Shown: positions 55,818-64,000 of the stretch, in pieces
How the letters are laid out: each line of letters opens with the position of its first letter
Numbering within the stretch: the first letter of the stretch is position 1
DNA from: JBBQZO01 sp038207625
Lineage (GTDB): Bacteria > Pseudomonadota > Gammaproteobacteria > Burkholderiales > Burkholderiaceae_D
Reading direction: 5' to 3'
Assembly: GCA_038207625.1 (NCBI GenBank)
Contig: JBBQZO010000021.1
Location: 1 to 64,000 of the forward strand
Length of the DNA stretch: 64,000 nt
Program-made: the position numbers and the translations under genes
The notes under the pieces: model-generated
The model's database searches: none
Seen by the model: only the letters and a program-made list of their open reading frames with translations
Told to the model about the DNA's origin: nothing

Positions 55818-55846
55818 TTTATCAGATTGTAGATCAAGTCTATAGT
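55818..55846 (+). promoter_or_regulatory. candidate activator-dependent promoter of the efflux operon
   Basis: TATAGT at 55841-55846 with a poor -35 (TTTATC, 55818-55823) at 17-nt spacing, located 18 bp downstream of the LysR box. A weak -35 next to an LTTR site suits activation by the regulator. An ATCAATTGAT palindrome lies a little further down, at 55857-55866. Confidence 0.5.
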
Positions 55847-55898
55847 GGACGTACTGCATCAATTGATACAGCCATTCTGGAACCGAAAGGAGCACTTC

Positions 55899-56096
55899 AT
55901 GCGTTATCGCGATGGAATAATTTCTACAGCAGTTGCCGTGATGATGGGCTTGGTGACGTTGACCGGCGTGGCATTCTCGGATCAGTATCCGCAGGCGGCG
56001 CAAGCGGAGCGGGTCGGCTTTGAAGCGCTGGCGCACCAGATGTTCGGCGGCGTGGCCAGCGACGAGCGCGCAACGGCAGGATCGGTGCAGCAATGA
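55899..56096 (+). CDS. small exported protein of unknown function
   Basis: A 65-residue protein with a signal-like N-terminus (MRYRDGIISTAVAVMMGLV) and a hydrophilic remainder of about 40 residues. AAGGAG lies before the ATG at 55899, and its stop overlaps the hydrolase start by 4 nt, so it is very probably translated. I do not recognise a family. Confidence 0.7.
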   Translation: MRYRDGIISTAVAVMMGLVTLTGVAFSDQYPQAAQAERVGFEALAHQMFGGVASDERATAGSVQQ

Positions 56097-56935
56097 ACGG
56101 CGCGCTTGAATTGCCGCTGGCGCTGCGCGAACTGGAAGTGCGCGGCGCGCAGGACGCGCTCGCTGCGCGCCTGTACAGCGCCGGCGCAACGGGCGCCAAG
56201 AAGGACGGCCTGATCGTATTCTTTCACGGCGGCGGATTTGTCGGCGGCGACCTCGATGGCGCCGACGAATTCCTGCGTGCGCTGGCGCAGCGCGTGCCTG
56301 ACTATGCGGTGCTGGCGGCCAGTTACACGCTGGCCACCGTGCGCCCGTTTCCGGCGGCGGTCGAAGATGCGCACGCTGTGCTGGTGTGGGCCAAGAAGAA
56401 CAAATCCAAGCTCGCCTGGAGCGGACTGCGCATGATCGCGGCCGGCATCGAGGCCGGCGCCAATCTGGCGGCCGTGTGCGCGCTGATGGCGCGCGACCGG
56501 GGCGGCCCTGCGCTGGCCGGCCAGCTGTTGATCATGCCGATGCTCGATCCTGGTTTGTCGACCTGTTCGATGCGCGACATGCCGGCCGATGCAAGCATGC
56601 TCGACGTGGCCAATACCTGCGCGGCCAGCTATCGCGGCTATCTGCCCAATGCGGCCGACCGCAGCCACCCGTATGCGTCGCCGTTGCAGTCGAGCCGCCT
56701 GAAAAACCTGCCGCCGGCGCTGATCCTGTCTGCCGAACAGGATCCCTTGCGCGACGAGGCCGAATTGTACGGCGCCAAATTGATGACCTGCGGCGTGTCC
56801 ACCACCGTCAAGCGGCTCGCTCCGGCGCCGCTGCAAGACCCCGGCGCGCGCAATGACTGCGCCTGCAAAGTTGCGGCGCTCAATGAGATCGCCGGCTTCA
56901 TCGCAGGACTGGACCAGAGCCCCGCGCCAGCCTGA
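56093..56935 (+). CDS. LlpE-like alpha/beta-hydrolase with altered triad
   Basis: A 280-residue protein of the hormone-sensitive-lipase/acetyl-esterase fold. The oxyanion motif HGGG is intact at 45-48. The nucleophile elbow, normally GDSAGG, reads GIEAGA with Glu120 where Ser is expected. The acid Asp217 (EQDPLRD) is kept, but the usual C-terminal HGF histidine is missing (LAPAPLQD). It is therefore unlikely to be an esterase by the usual mechanism. Position before the pump genes matches llpE, a lipase-like gene of unknown role in Burkholderia bpeEF/ceoAB operons. Confidence 0.85.
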   Translation: MNGALELPLALRELEVRGAQDALAARLYSAGATGAKKDGLIVFFHGGGFVGGDLDGADEFLRALAQRVPDYAVLAASYTLATVRPFPAAVEDAHAVLVWAKKNKSKLAWSGLRMIAAGIEAGANLAAVCALMARDRGGPALAGQLLIMPMLDPGLSTCSMRDMPADASMLDVANTCAASYRGYLPNAADRSHPYASPLQSSRLKNLPPALILSAEQDPLRDEAELYGAKLMTCGVSTTVKRLAPAPLQDPGARNDCACKVAALNEIAGFIAGLDQSPAPA

Positions 56936-57061
56936 CCCCGCTTTCCCGCACCACCCAATGATCGGCGCCACCGTGGCGCTGCGCTATCGCTACGCCTGAT
57001 TTTCGTTGGCAGGGCCGGTTGCGCTTTTCGAATTACTCACCTCCTATTTCTAAGGATTACG

Positions 57062-58297
57062 ATGAACCTCACATCCACATACAAAACGCCAATGCGTCCG
57101 CTGCTGGCGGCCATGGCACTGGCCGGCTTGGGCGCGCTCGCGCTGTCGGGCTGCGACAAGGCGGTCGGCAAGGTGCCCGAAGCGGGCGGTGGCGGCACGC
57201 CGATCACCGCGGCCACGGTGCTGGAAAAATCGATCACGGAAACGCAGGAGTTTTCCGGTCGCCTCGAAGCGGTCGAGCGCGTCGAGATCAGGGCCCGCGT
57301 GGGCGGCTATATCACGGCCGTCAATTTCAAGCCGGGCAGCGAAGTCAAAAAGGGCCAGGTGCTGTTCGTGATCGATGCGCGTCCGTTCCAGGCCGAGATG
57401 AACCGCGCCGAAGCGGCTGCCGGCGCTGCGCGTGCGCGCTTTGACCTGGCCAAGCTGGAACTGACGCGCGCCGAGCGCCTGCTGGCCGACAAAGCCATCG
57501 CCCAGCGCGAAGTGGATGAAAAAGCCTCCGGCGTGAAAGAGCTGGACGCCAGCGCGCGGGCCGCGCAAGCGTCGTTTGAAGCGGCCAAACTGAACGTCAG
57601 CTACACCCAGGTGGTGTCGCCGATCAACGGGCGCGTCTCGAAGGCGGAGATCACCGTCGGTAATCTGATCGACGGCGCGGCGGTGCTCACGTCGGTGGTG
57701 TCGAGTAACCCCATCTACGCCAGCTTCGACGGTGACGAAGACACCTATCTGCGCGTGGGCCGCGTGGCCCAGCGCGGCCAGAGCGTGACCGTCAAGGTCG
57801 GCTTGGCCAACGAGACGGGCTTCCCGCACGAAGGCAAACTGGAATTCGTCGACAATCGGCTCGACGCCACCACCGGCAGCGTGCGCATGCGCGCCATGTT
57901 CAGCAATGCCGACAACACGCTGGTGCCGGGCCTGTTCGCACGGGTTCAGCTGGGTGGCAACGACGGCGCGCAGACCAAGGCAACGATGATCAGCGAGCGC
58001 GCCATCGGCACCGACCAGAACCGCAAGTTCGTCTACGTGGTCGGTGCCGACAACAAGGCCGAATACCGCCCGATCACGTTAGGCGCCTCGGTCGATGGTC
58101 TGCGCGTGGTGCGCGACGGTTTGAAGCCGGGTGAAAAAATTATCGTCAACGGCCTGCAGCGGGTCCACCCGGGCAGCCCGGTCACGGCCGAACTGGTGGC
58201 GATGGACGGCGGTGCCGGCGCGCCTGCGCATGATGCGGCGCCGAAAAAAGACGCAGCCAAAGTGGCGCAGGTCGCCACGGGAACGAAGGAACAATAA
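57062..58297 (+). CDS. RND efflux periplasmic adaptor (MexE/CeoA/BpeE-like)
   Basis: A 411-residue membrane-fusion lipoprotein. Lipobox LSGC at 28-31, biotinyl-lipoyl halves on each side of a coiled-coil hairpin (about 75-200), then beta-barrel and membrane-proximal domains. It joins the inner-membrane pump to the outer-membrane channel. Its TAA shares a base with the ATG of the pump gene (TAATG). Confidence 0.94.
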   Translation: MNLTSTYKTPMRPLLAAMALAGLGALALSGCDKAVGKVPEAGGGGTPITAATVLEKSITETQEFSGRLEAVERVEIRARVGGYITAVNFKPGSEVKKGQVLFVIDARPFQAEMNRAEAAAGAARARFDLAKLELTRAERLLADKAIAQREVDEKASGVKELDASARAAQASFEAAKLNVSYTQVVSPINGRVSKAEITVGNLIDGAAVLTSVVSSNPIYASFDGDEDTYLRVGRVAQRGQSVTVKVGLANETGFPHEGKLEFVDNRLDATTGSVRMRAMFSNADNTLVPGLFARVQLGGNDGAQTKATMISERAIGTDQNRKFVYVVGADNKAEYRPITLGASVDGLRVVRDGLKPGEKIIVNGLQRVHPGSPVTAELVAMDGGAGAPAHDAAPKKDAAKVAQVATGTKEQ

Positions 58298-61200
58298 TGA
58301 ATCTCTCACGCTTTTTCATCGACCGGCCGATTTTCGCGTCCGTCCTGTCGATCATCATTTTCGTGGCCGGCCTGCTGTCGATCTTCAAGCTGCCGATCTC
58401 GGAATACCCGGACGTGGTGCCGCCATCGGTGGTGGTGCGCGCCCAGTACCCGGGCGCCAATCCGAAGGTGATCGCCGAAACCGTGGCCGCTCCCCTGGAA
58501 GAACAGATCAACGGCGCCGAAAACATGCTGTACATGTCGTCGCAGTCGACCTCCGACGGTTCGCTGGCGCTGACCGTCACCTTCAAGGTCGGCACCAACA
58601 TCGAGCAGGCCGAGACGCAGGTGCAAAACCGCGTGCAGCGCGCCTTGCCGCGTCTGCCCGAGGAAGTGCGCCAGATCGGCGTGACGACCGTGAAAAGCTC
58701 GCCCAATCTGACCATGGTGGTCCATCTGGTGTCGCCCAACGGCCGCTATGACGATGTGTACTTGCGTAACTACGCGGTGCTCAACGTGAAAGACCAGCTG
58801 GCGCGCATTCCCGGCATGGGCGAGACGATCCTGTTCGGCGCCGGCGACTACGCAATGCGGGTTTGGCTCGATCCGCAGAAGGTGGCCGCACGCGGCATGA
58901 CGGCCAGCGACATCGTGGCCGCCATCCGCGAACAGAACGTGCAGGTAGCCGCCGGCGTGATCGGCGCCTCGCCATCGAAGAACGCCGAATTTCAGCTCAC
59001 CGTCAATACCCAGGGACGGCTGCAATCGGTGGAAGAATTCGGCAATATCATTGTCAGAACCGGTGCCGACGGCGCGCTCACGATGTTGAAAGACGTCGCG
59101 CGGGTCGAACTCGGTTCCAACTCGTATGCACTGCGCTCGCTGCTGAACAACAAGTCGGCGGCGGCGATTGCTATTTTCGAAGCACCCGGCTCGAATGCGC
59201 TGCAATTATCAAGCGACGTGCGCGCCAAAATGGAAGAACTGAAGAAGGACTTCCCGCAGGGTGTGGACTACAGCGTTGTGTATGACCCGACCCAGTTCGT
59301 GCGCGAATCGATCCGCGCCGTGATCCACACGCTGCTCGAAGCGGTGCTGCTGGTGGTACTGGTGGTGATCGTGTTCCTGCAAACCTGGCGCGCCTCGATC
59401 ATTCCGCTGCTGGCGGTGCCGGTGTCGATCATCGGCACTTTCGCGGTGATGCTGGGGCTGGGCTTTTCGATCAACACCTTGTCGCTGTTCGGATTGGTGC
59501 TGGCGATCGGTATCGTGGTTGACGATGCGATCGTGGTGGTGGAAAACGTCGAGCGCAATATCGCCTCGGGCCTGTCGCCGCGCGACGCCACCGTGCAGGC
59601 CATGAAAGAAGTGAGCGGCCCGATCATCGCCATTGCACTGGTGCTGTGCGCGGTGTTTGTGCCGATCGCCTTCGTGTCCGGCCTGTCCGGTCAGTTCTAC
59701 CGCCAGTTCGCGCTGACGATCGCCATCTCGACAGTCATTTCCGCAATCAGCTCGCTGACCTTGTCGCCGGCGCTGGCTGCCGCGCTGCTGAAACCGCACG
59801 ACGCGCCCAAAGACGCGCTCACGCGCATGATGGACAAACTGTTCGGCCGCTTCTTCGCCTGGTTCAACCGCTTTTTCGGTCGCGCATCGACGCGCTACGA
59901 AGCGGGTGTGAATGGCACCTTGAAACGCAAAAGCGCGGCCGTGGGCGCGTATCTGCTGCTGGCGATCGCCGCCGTGTTCATGTTCAAAGCGGTGCCGAGC
60001 GGCTTCGTGCCGGCCCAGGACAAGCAGTATCTGGTGGGCTTCGCGCAGTTGCCCGACGCCGCATCGCTGGACCGTACCGACGCCGTGATCCGGCGCATGT
60101 CCGACATCGCCAAGACGGTGCCGGGCGTTGAATCGTCGATCGCTTTTCCCGGTCTGTCGATCAACGGCTTCACCAATGCACCGAACGCCGGCATCGTGTT
60201 CATTTCGCTCAAGCCGTTTGACCAGCGCACCACCAAGGCCCTGTCGGGCGGCGCGATTGCGCAGGAAATCAACAAGCGCATGGGCGCCGTGCAGGACGCG
60301 TTCATCATGGTGTTCCCGCCACCGCCAGTGAACGGGCTGGGCACCATCGGCGGTTTCAAGATGATGGTGGAAGACCGCGGCAACGTCGGTTACGACGAGC
60401 TGTACAAATCGGTGCAGGCGCTGCAGATGAAGGCGTGGCAAGACCCGCAGCTGGCCGGCGTGTTCTCCAGCTTCCAGATCAATGTGCCGCAGTTGTTCGC
60501 CGATGTCGACCGCACCAAGGCCAAGCAGCTGGGCGTGCCGCTGGCGTCGATCTACCAGACGCTGCAGATTAATCTGGGCTCGCTGTACGTGAACGACTTT
60601 AACCAGTTTGGCCGCACCTATCAGGTCCGGGTGCAGGCCGATGCGCCGTTCCGTTCGCACGCCGACGACATCGCCCAGCTCAAGGTGCGCAGCGACAAGG
60701 GCGAGATGATTCCGCTGTCGTCGCTGATGCGCGTGAAAGACAGCTATGGTCCGGATCGTGTGCAGCGCTACAACGCCTACGTGTCGGCCGACATCAACGG
60801 CGGCGCCGCACCGGGCGTGTCGTCCGGCCAGGCCCAGGCCGCGCTGGAAAAAATCGCCGCCGAAGTGCTGCCCAAAGGCGTCACGTTCGAGTGGACCGAT
60901 TTGACCTATCAGGACATCTTGGCCGGTAACACGATGGTGCTGGTGTTCCCGCTGTGCGTGCTGCTGGTGTTCCTGGTGTTGGCCGCCCAGTACGAAAGCT
61001 GGACCTTGCCGCTGGCGGTGATCCTGATCGTGCCGATGTCGATTTTGTGCGCGCTGATCGGCGTCAAGCTGACCGGTGGCGACAATAATATCTTCACCCA
61101 GATCGCACTGTTCGTGCTGGTCGGACTGGCGTCGAAAAACGCGATTCTGATCGTCGAGTTTGCCCGCGAACTGGAACACCATGGCCGCAATACCGTGCAG

Positions 61201-61476
61201 GCGGCGCTGGAAGCGTGCCGTTTGCGTCTGCGTCCGATCCTGATGACGTCGATCGCCTTCATCATGGGCGTGGTGCCGCTGGTGTTTTCCAGTGGCGCCG
61301 GTTCCGAGATGCGTCATGCGATGGGCGTGGCGGTGTTCGGCGGCATGCTCGGCGTGACCTTCTTCGGCCTGTTCCTCACGCCCGTGTTCTACGTTTTGCT
61401 GCGCACGCTGGCGCAACGCTTTGAAAAGAAAACCGACGTCGCACGCGTGCCGTCGACCCTGGAAGGAACCGTATGA
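58297..61476 (+). CDS. RND multidrug efflux permease (MexF/CeoB/BpeF-like)
   Basis: A 1059-residue HAE1-family proton-driven exporter with twelve membrane helices and two large periplasmic loops. The first residues (MNLSRFFIDRPIFASVLSII) and the proton-relay helix (GIVVDDAIVVVENVERN) match the MexF/BpeF group rather than AcrB. By that similarity, chloramphenicol, fluoroquinolones and trimethoprim are likely substrates; this is inference. Confidence 0.95.
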   Translation: MNLSRFFIDRPIFASVLSIIIFVAGLLSIFKLPISEYPDVVPPSVVVRAQYPGANPKVIAETVAAPLEEQINGAENMLYMSSQSTSDGSLALTVTFKVGTNIEQAETQVQNRVQRALPRLPEEVRQIGVTTVKSSPNLTMVVHLVSPNGRYDDVYLRNYAVLNVKDQLARIPGMGETILFGAGDYAMRVWLDPQKVAARGMTASDIVAAIREQNVQVAAGVIGASPSKNAEFQLTVNTQGRLQSVEEFGNIIVRTGADGALTMLKDVARVELGSNSYALRSLLNNKSAAAIAIFEAPGSNALQLSSDVRAKMEELKKDFPQGVDYSVVYDPTQFVRESIRAVIHTLLEAVLLVVLVVIVFLQTWRASIIPLLAVPVSIIGTFAVMLGLGFSINTLSLFGLVLAIGIVVDDAIVVVENVERNIASGLSPRDATVQAMKEVSGPIIAIALVLCAVFVPIAFVSGLSGQFYRQFALTIAISTVISAISSLTLSPALAAALLKPHDAPKDALTRMMDKLFGRFFAWFNRFFGRASTRYEAGVNGTLKRKSAAVGAYLLLAIAAVFMFKAVPSGFVPAQDKQYLVGFAQLPDAASLDRTDAVIRRMSDIAKTVPGVESSIAFPGLSINGFTNAPNAGIVFISLKPFDQRTTKALSGGAIAQEINKRMGAVQDAFIMVFPPPPVNGLGTIGGFKMMVEDRGNVGYDELYKSVQALQMKAWQDPQLAGVFSSFQINVPQLFADVDRTKAKQLGVPLASIYQTLQINLGSLYVNDFNQFGRTYQVRVQADAPFRSHADDIAQLKVRSDKGEMIPLSSLMRVKDSYGPDRVQRYNAYVSADINGGAAPGVSSGQAQAALEKIAAEVLPKGVTFEWTDLTYQDILAGNTMVLVFPLCVLLVFLVLAAQYESWTLPLAVILIVPMSILCALIGVKLTGGDNNIFTQIALFVLVGLASKNAILIVEFARELEHHGRNTVQAALEACRLRLRPILMTSIAFIMGVVPLVFSSGAGSEMRHAMGVAVFGGMLGVTFFGLFLTPVFYVLLRTLAQRFEKKTDVARVPSTLEGTV

Positions 61477-62921
61477 TGAATCCGATCGCACAACGTATCA
61501 CCCCCATGCTGGCGGCCTTGTTGCTGGTCGCCTGTGCGGCACCCGAACTGAAGGCGCCCCACGTGGACGTGCCGAGCAGCTTCAAAGAGGCTTCCGAGCC
61601 GGCCCAGAGCATCGACGGCGCGCGCTGGAAAGTGGCGCAGCCGGCCGAGGCCCAGGCGCGCGGTGAATGGTGGCTGGCCTTCAATGACCCGAACCTGACG
61701 GCGCTGATCGATGCGGCGACCCAGGCCAACGCCAGCCTGGCGGTGGCGGCGGCGCGCGTGAAGCAGGCGCGCGCCGTGGCCGGCATCGCCGAGTCCGATC
61801 GCAGCGTCCAAGTGGGCGCACAGTTCGGCGCCCAGCGCGCACGCGCTTCCGACTTGTCGCTCGGCCTGCCGCAAGGGGCCAACGTGGCGCCGGGCACCGC
61901 GTGGCAGGCCAGGCTCACCGCCAGCTACGAGGTCGACCTGTTCGGGCGCGTGGCCGCTGGCGTCAGCGCGGCCCAGGCCGACGCGCAAGCCATGGATGCG
62001 ACCTACAAGTCGGTGCTGCTGACTTTGCAGGCGGACGTGGCGCAGACCTATTTCAAACTGCGCGCGACCGACGCCGAGCTGGCTACACTGAACCAGACGG
62101 TCAGCCTGCGCGAGCAAAGCGTGCAGGTCAACCAGCGTCGCTTTGAGCTGGGCGACATCGGCGAATTCGATCTGGCGCGCGCGCGCACCGAACTGGCCAC
62201 CGCGCGTTTCGATGCGATCGGCCTGCAACGTCAGCGCGTGCAGAACGAACATGCGCTGGCCGTCCTGCTGGGCAAACCGGCGGCCATCTACACGGCCGGG
62301 GTCGATCCCTTGAGCGACGCGGTGGCGCTGCCGCAGATTCCGGCCGGCTTGCCGTCGGCCCTGCTCGAGCGCCGGCCCGACATCGCCGCCGCCCAGCGCG
62401 CAATGGTGGCTGCCAACGCGCGCATCGGCGCGGCCCGTTCGGCCATGTTCCCGGCCTTGACCCTGACCGGGGCCGGCGGCACCGAGTCGAGCGGCCTGTC
62501 CGACCTGTTCCTGTGGAGCGGGCGCAGCTGGATGGTGGGCGCCTTGATGTCGATGCCGCTGCTGGACGGCGGACGCAACAAGGCCAATATCGCGCGCAGC
62601 GAAGCAGCGCTGGAAGAGTCGGTGGCCAGCTATCGCCAGAGCGTGCTGGTGGCGTTTGCCGACGTCGAAGACAACCTGGCCGGATTGCGCATCCTGGCCG
62701 GGCAGGGCGAGCAGGTCGACGCCGCCGTGGTGTCGGCGCGCCGTTCGGCCGAGCTGGCCGACAAGCTGTACCGGGCCGGCCGCTCGAGCTATCTGGAACT
62801 GCTCGACGCCCAGCGCAACCTGGCCAGCGCCCTGCGCAGCGCGGTGCAACTGCGCGGCAACCGCGCCGTCACCACCGTCGCGCTGATCCGCGCGCTGGGC
62901 GGCGGCTGGGGCGTGCAATAA
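61473..62921 (+). CDS. outer-membrane efflux lipoprotein (NodT/OprN/OpcM-like)
   Basis: A 482-residue TolC-family channel with lipobox LVAC at 18-21 and the duplicated outer-membrane-efflux domain. ATG at 61473 overlaps the permease stop by 4 nt. It completes a three-part pump. Confidence 0.94.
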   Translation: MMNPIAQRITPMLAALLLVACAAPELKAPHVDVPSSFKEASEPAQSIDGARWKVAQPAEAQARGEWWLAFNDPNLTALIDAATQANASLAVAAARVKQARAVAGIAESDRSVQVGAQFGAQRARASDLSLGLPQGANVAPGTAWQARLTASYEVDLFGRVAAGVSAAQADAQAMDATYKSVLLTLQADVAQTYFKLRATDAELATLNQTVSLREQSVQVNQRRFELGDIGEFDLARARTELATARFDAIGLQRQRVQNEHALAVLLGKPAAIYTAGVDPLSDAVALPQIPAGLPSALLERRPDIAAAQRAMVAANARIGAARSAMFPALTLTGAGGTESSGLSDLFLWSGRSWMVGALMSMPLLDGGRNKANIARSEAALEESVASYRQSVLVAFADVEDNLAGLRILAGQGEQVDAAVVSARRSAELADKLYRAGRSSYLELLDAQRNLASALRSAVQLRGNRAVTTVALIRALGGGWGVQ

Positions 62922-62987
62922 ACAAGGCCCCGGGCGGATCGTGCGCGCGGGGCCTGCACCTGCGGGATCGGTGAAACCGCAGGTAAT

Positions 62988-63023
62988 AAAAGGGCTCGTC
63001 GACCTGGGTCGCGAGCCCTTTTT
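62988..63023 (+). terminator. terminator of the efflux operon
   Basis: AAAAGGGCTCG pairs with CGAGCCCTTTT around a 13-nt loop, followed by T. Symmetric, so it can also serve the convergent gene at 63045-63299. A separate 8-bp hairpin (62958-62984) precedes it. Confidence 0.85.
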
Positions 63024-63044
63024 CATGCCACTACGAAGCGCTAC

Positions 63045-63299
63045 TTACTTCGATACTGCGTCTTTGGCATCGGTGGCGGAAGCGCTTGCCGCTGGCTTGG
63101 CGGCCTTGGCTTTCTTGTGCGACTTGTGCGCCTTGTGTTTTGCTTTCGGCGCGCTCGTTGCGGCGCTGGCTGCATCGGTACTGGCCGCTGCCGAAGCGGC
63201 TGGCTTGGTGGCAGGTGCCGAAGCGGAAGCGGAAGGTGCTTGGGCAAACACCGACGTGGCGAACAAACCGGCGATCAGGGTGGCGATTACTTTTTTCAT
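63045..63299 (-). CDS. small basic Ala/Lys-rich exported protein
   Basis: An 84-residue protein with a clear signal peptide (MKKVIATLIAGLFATSVFAQ, cleavage after FAQ or FA). The mature part is low-complexity: Ala/Ser/Pro followed by Lys/His-rich (KAKHKAHKSHKKAKAAK). It resembles acid-shock or histone-like periplasmic proteins only by composition. Function unknown. Confidence 0.75.
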   Translation of the reverse strand: MKKVIATLIAGLFATSVFAQAPSASASAPATKPAASAAASTDAASAATSAPKAKHKAHKSHKKAKAAKPAASASATDAKDAVSK

Positions 63300-63670
63300 G
63301 ATAGATCCTTGTGGTTGTTGGAAGCGGGTTCAAACCCGTGCTACTGAGCCAGAAACGGCCGCGCGCCGGGATGGGTTGACGCCAATTACATCCGCTTACA
63401 AAGCATGGCGCGCCACATCGGCCATGAAACAATGTGGCGTTTTAACAAAGAATTTTCGATGATGTGAACTTTGGATAGATTTGTTGCCCATTAAGCAGGC
63501 ACAATCGACTGCATGGCGATAGCATTCTATACACACATCCTGACCGATGTGACGAGCGGCTCGATACCAGAGATGGCTCGGCATGCTGGCGCCTGCGACG
63601 CGATCACGCATCCGGCGTGCCAGCGTCAGCGACACCCGCAGCGGGTGCTTCTCATGGGGGGATCAAGAGC
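63300..63670. other. intergenic stretch between divergent genes, no gene seen
   Basis: 371 bp between the small exported protein and cheR. It should hold promoters for both. I see no convincing coding frame, RNA gene or repeat. Confidence 0.5.
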
Positions 63671-64000
63671 ATGAGTCAATATAGCTTTAGCGATCAGGAA
63701 TTTGTGCAGTTCCAGCGTTTCATCTACGACGCGGCCGGCATCACGCTGTCCTCGGCGCGGCGTGCGCTGGTGAGCGGACGGCTCGCCAAGCGTCTGGTGC
63801 AGCATCGCTTCGCCAGTTACGACGAGTACTTTCGCCTGCTGGTGAGCGGCAGCGCCGAGGCCGAGGTGCAGACGGCGGTCGACCTGCTCACTACCAACGA
63901 GACGTATTTCTTTCGCGAAGCGAAGCATTTCGAGCTGCTGCGTCGGGTCGCGCAGGAGACCATTGCGGCCGCCCCTGAGCGCACCGAGCCGTTTCGCGTG
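63671..64000 (+). CDS. cheR: CheR-type chemotaxis methyltransferase, 5' part
   Basis: The first 110 residues of a CheR protein-glutamate methyltransferase; cut by the window end. The N-terminal all-helical domain is visible (FQRFIYDAAGITLSSARRAL, GRLAKRL) and the start of the catalytic part with the conserved LTTNETYFFRE. ATG at 63671. It could be the classical CheR or one of the Wsp-like paralogues. Confidence 0.92.
   Translation, partial: MSQYSFSDQEFVQFQRFIYDAAGITLSSARRALVSGRLAKRLVQHRFASYDEYFRLLVSGSAEAEVQTAVDLLTTNETYFFREAKHFELLRRVAQETIAAAPERTEPFRV

Noticed and set aside
59209..61491. 760-codon open frame on the minus strand
   Set aside because: Antisense to the RND permease, no family resemblance.

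Overview
The window is 64 kb of GC-rich, densely packed chromosome that reads like a betaproteobacterium of the Oxalobacteraceae (Massilia / Duganella / Janthinobacterium type). The evidence is protein content and conserved order: thrS-infC-rpmI-rplT-pheS-pheT-ihfA-merR, a betaproteobacterial-style relA, a DUF1631 protein, a BpeEF/CeoAB-like efflux locus, and 3-hydroxybutyrate/acetoacetate genes typical of polyhydroxybutyrate users. I saw no IS element, prophage, CRISPR array or replication origin.

Layout. 0-5.6 kb: ETF-ubiquinone oxidoreductase, an SDR plus hot-dog thioesterase pair, a PAS-LuxR regulator and the 3-oxoacid CoA-transferase pair scoAB (acyl-CoA and ketone-body catabolism). 5.6-9.5 kb: an intact secreted S9 peptidase and beside it a decayed tandem paralogue. 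9.6-13.9 kb: dctA and a DUF1631 protein with a polyglutamine tract. 13.9-21.0 kb: a tightly coupled six-gene operon for a hydrogenase-4 / complex I-like membrane complex whose large subunit has lost both [NiFe]-binding cysteine pairs. 21.1-25.6 kb: 3-hydroxybutyrate dehydrogenase, then hydrolase-ridA-relA. 25.7-28.1 kb: MlaE-type permease, MCE protein and lipoprotein without an adjacent ATPase. 28.4-30.4 kb: aquaporin, DUF1294, a broken cation-efflux gene and two identical tRNA-Val genes.

30.6-38.5 kb is the translation block, with infC starting at a non-canonical AUA codon and a structured leader before rpmI. 38.7-43.5 kb holds two two-component systems and a Crp-family regulator. 43.6-50.0 kb is a minor-pilin operon (fimT-pilV-pilW-pilX-pilY1-pilE) with an unusual PilY1. 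50.1-52.5 kb: prfC and two tRNA-Arg genes, each with its own promoter and terminator. 52.7-54.8 kb: two 2-hydroxyacid oxidoreductases. 54.8-62.9 kb: a LysR regulator diverging from a small secreted protein, a catalytically altered hydrolase and a complete RND efflux pump. The window ends with a small basic exported protein and the 5' part of a cheR gene.

The most interesting system is the NiFe-less hydrogenase-4-like complex at 13889-21038. It keeps a complete electron-transfer small-subunit cluster motif and the proton-pumping membrane subunits, but has no visible catalytic metal site, no ferredoxin-type subunit and no maturation genes. Second is the efflux locus, where an LlpE-like alpha/beta-hydrolase has Glu in place of the nucleophile Ser.
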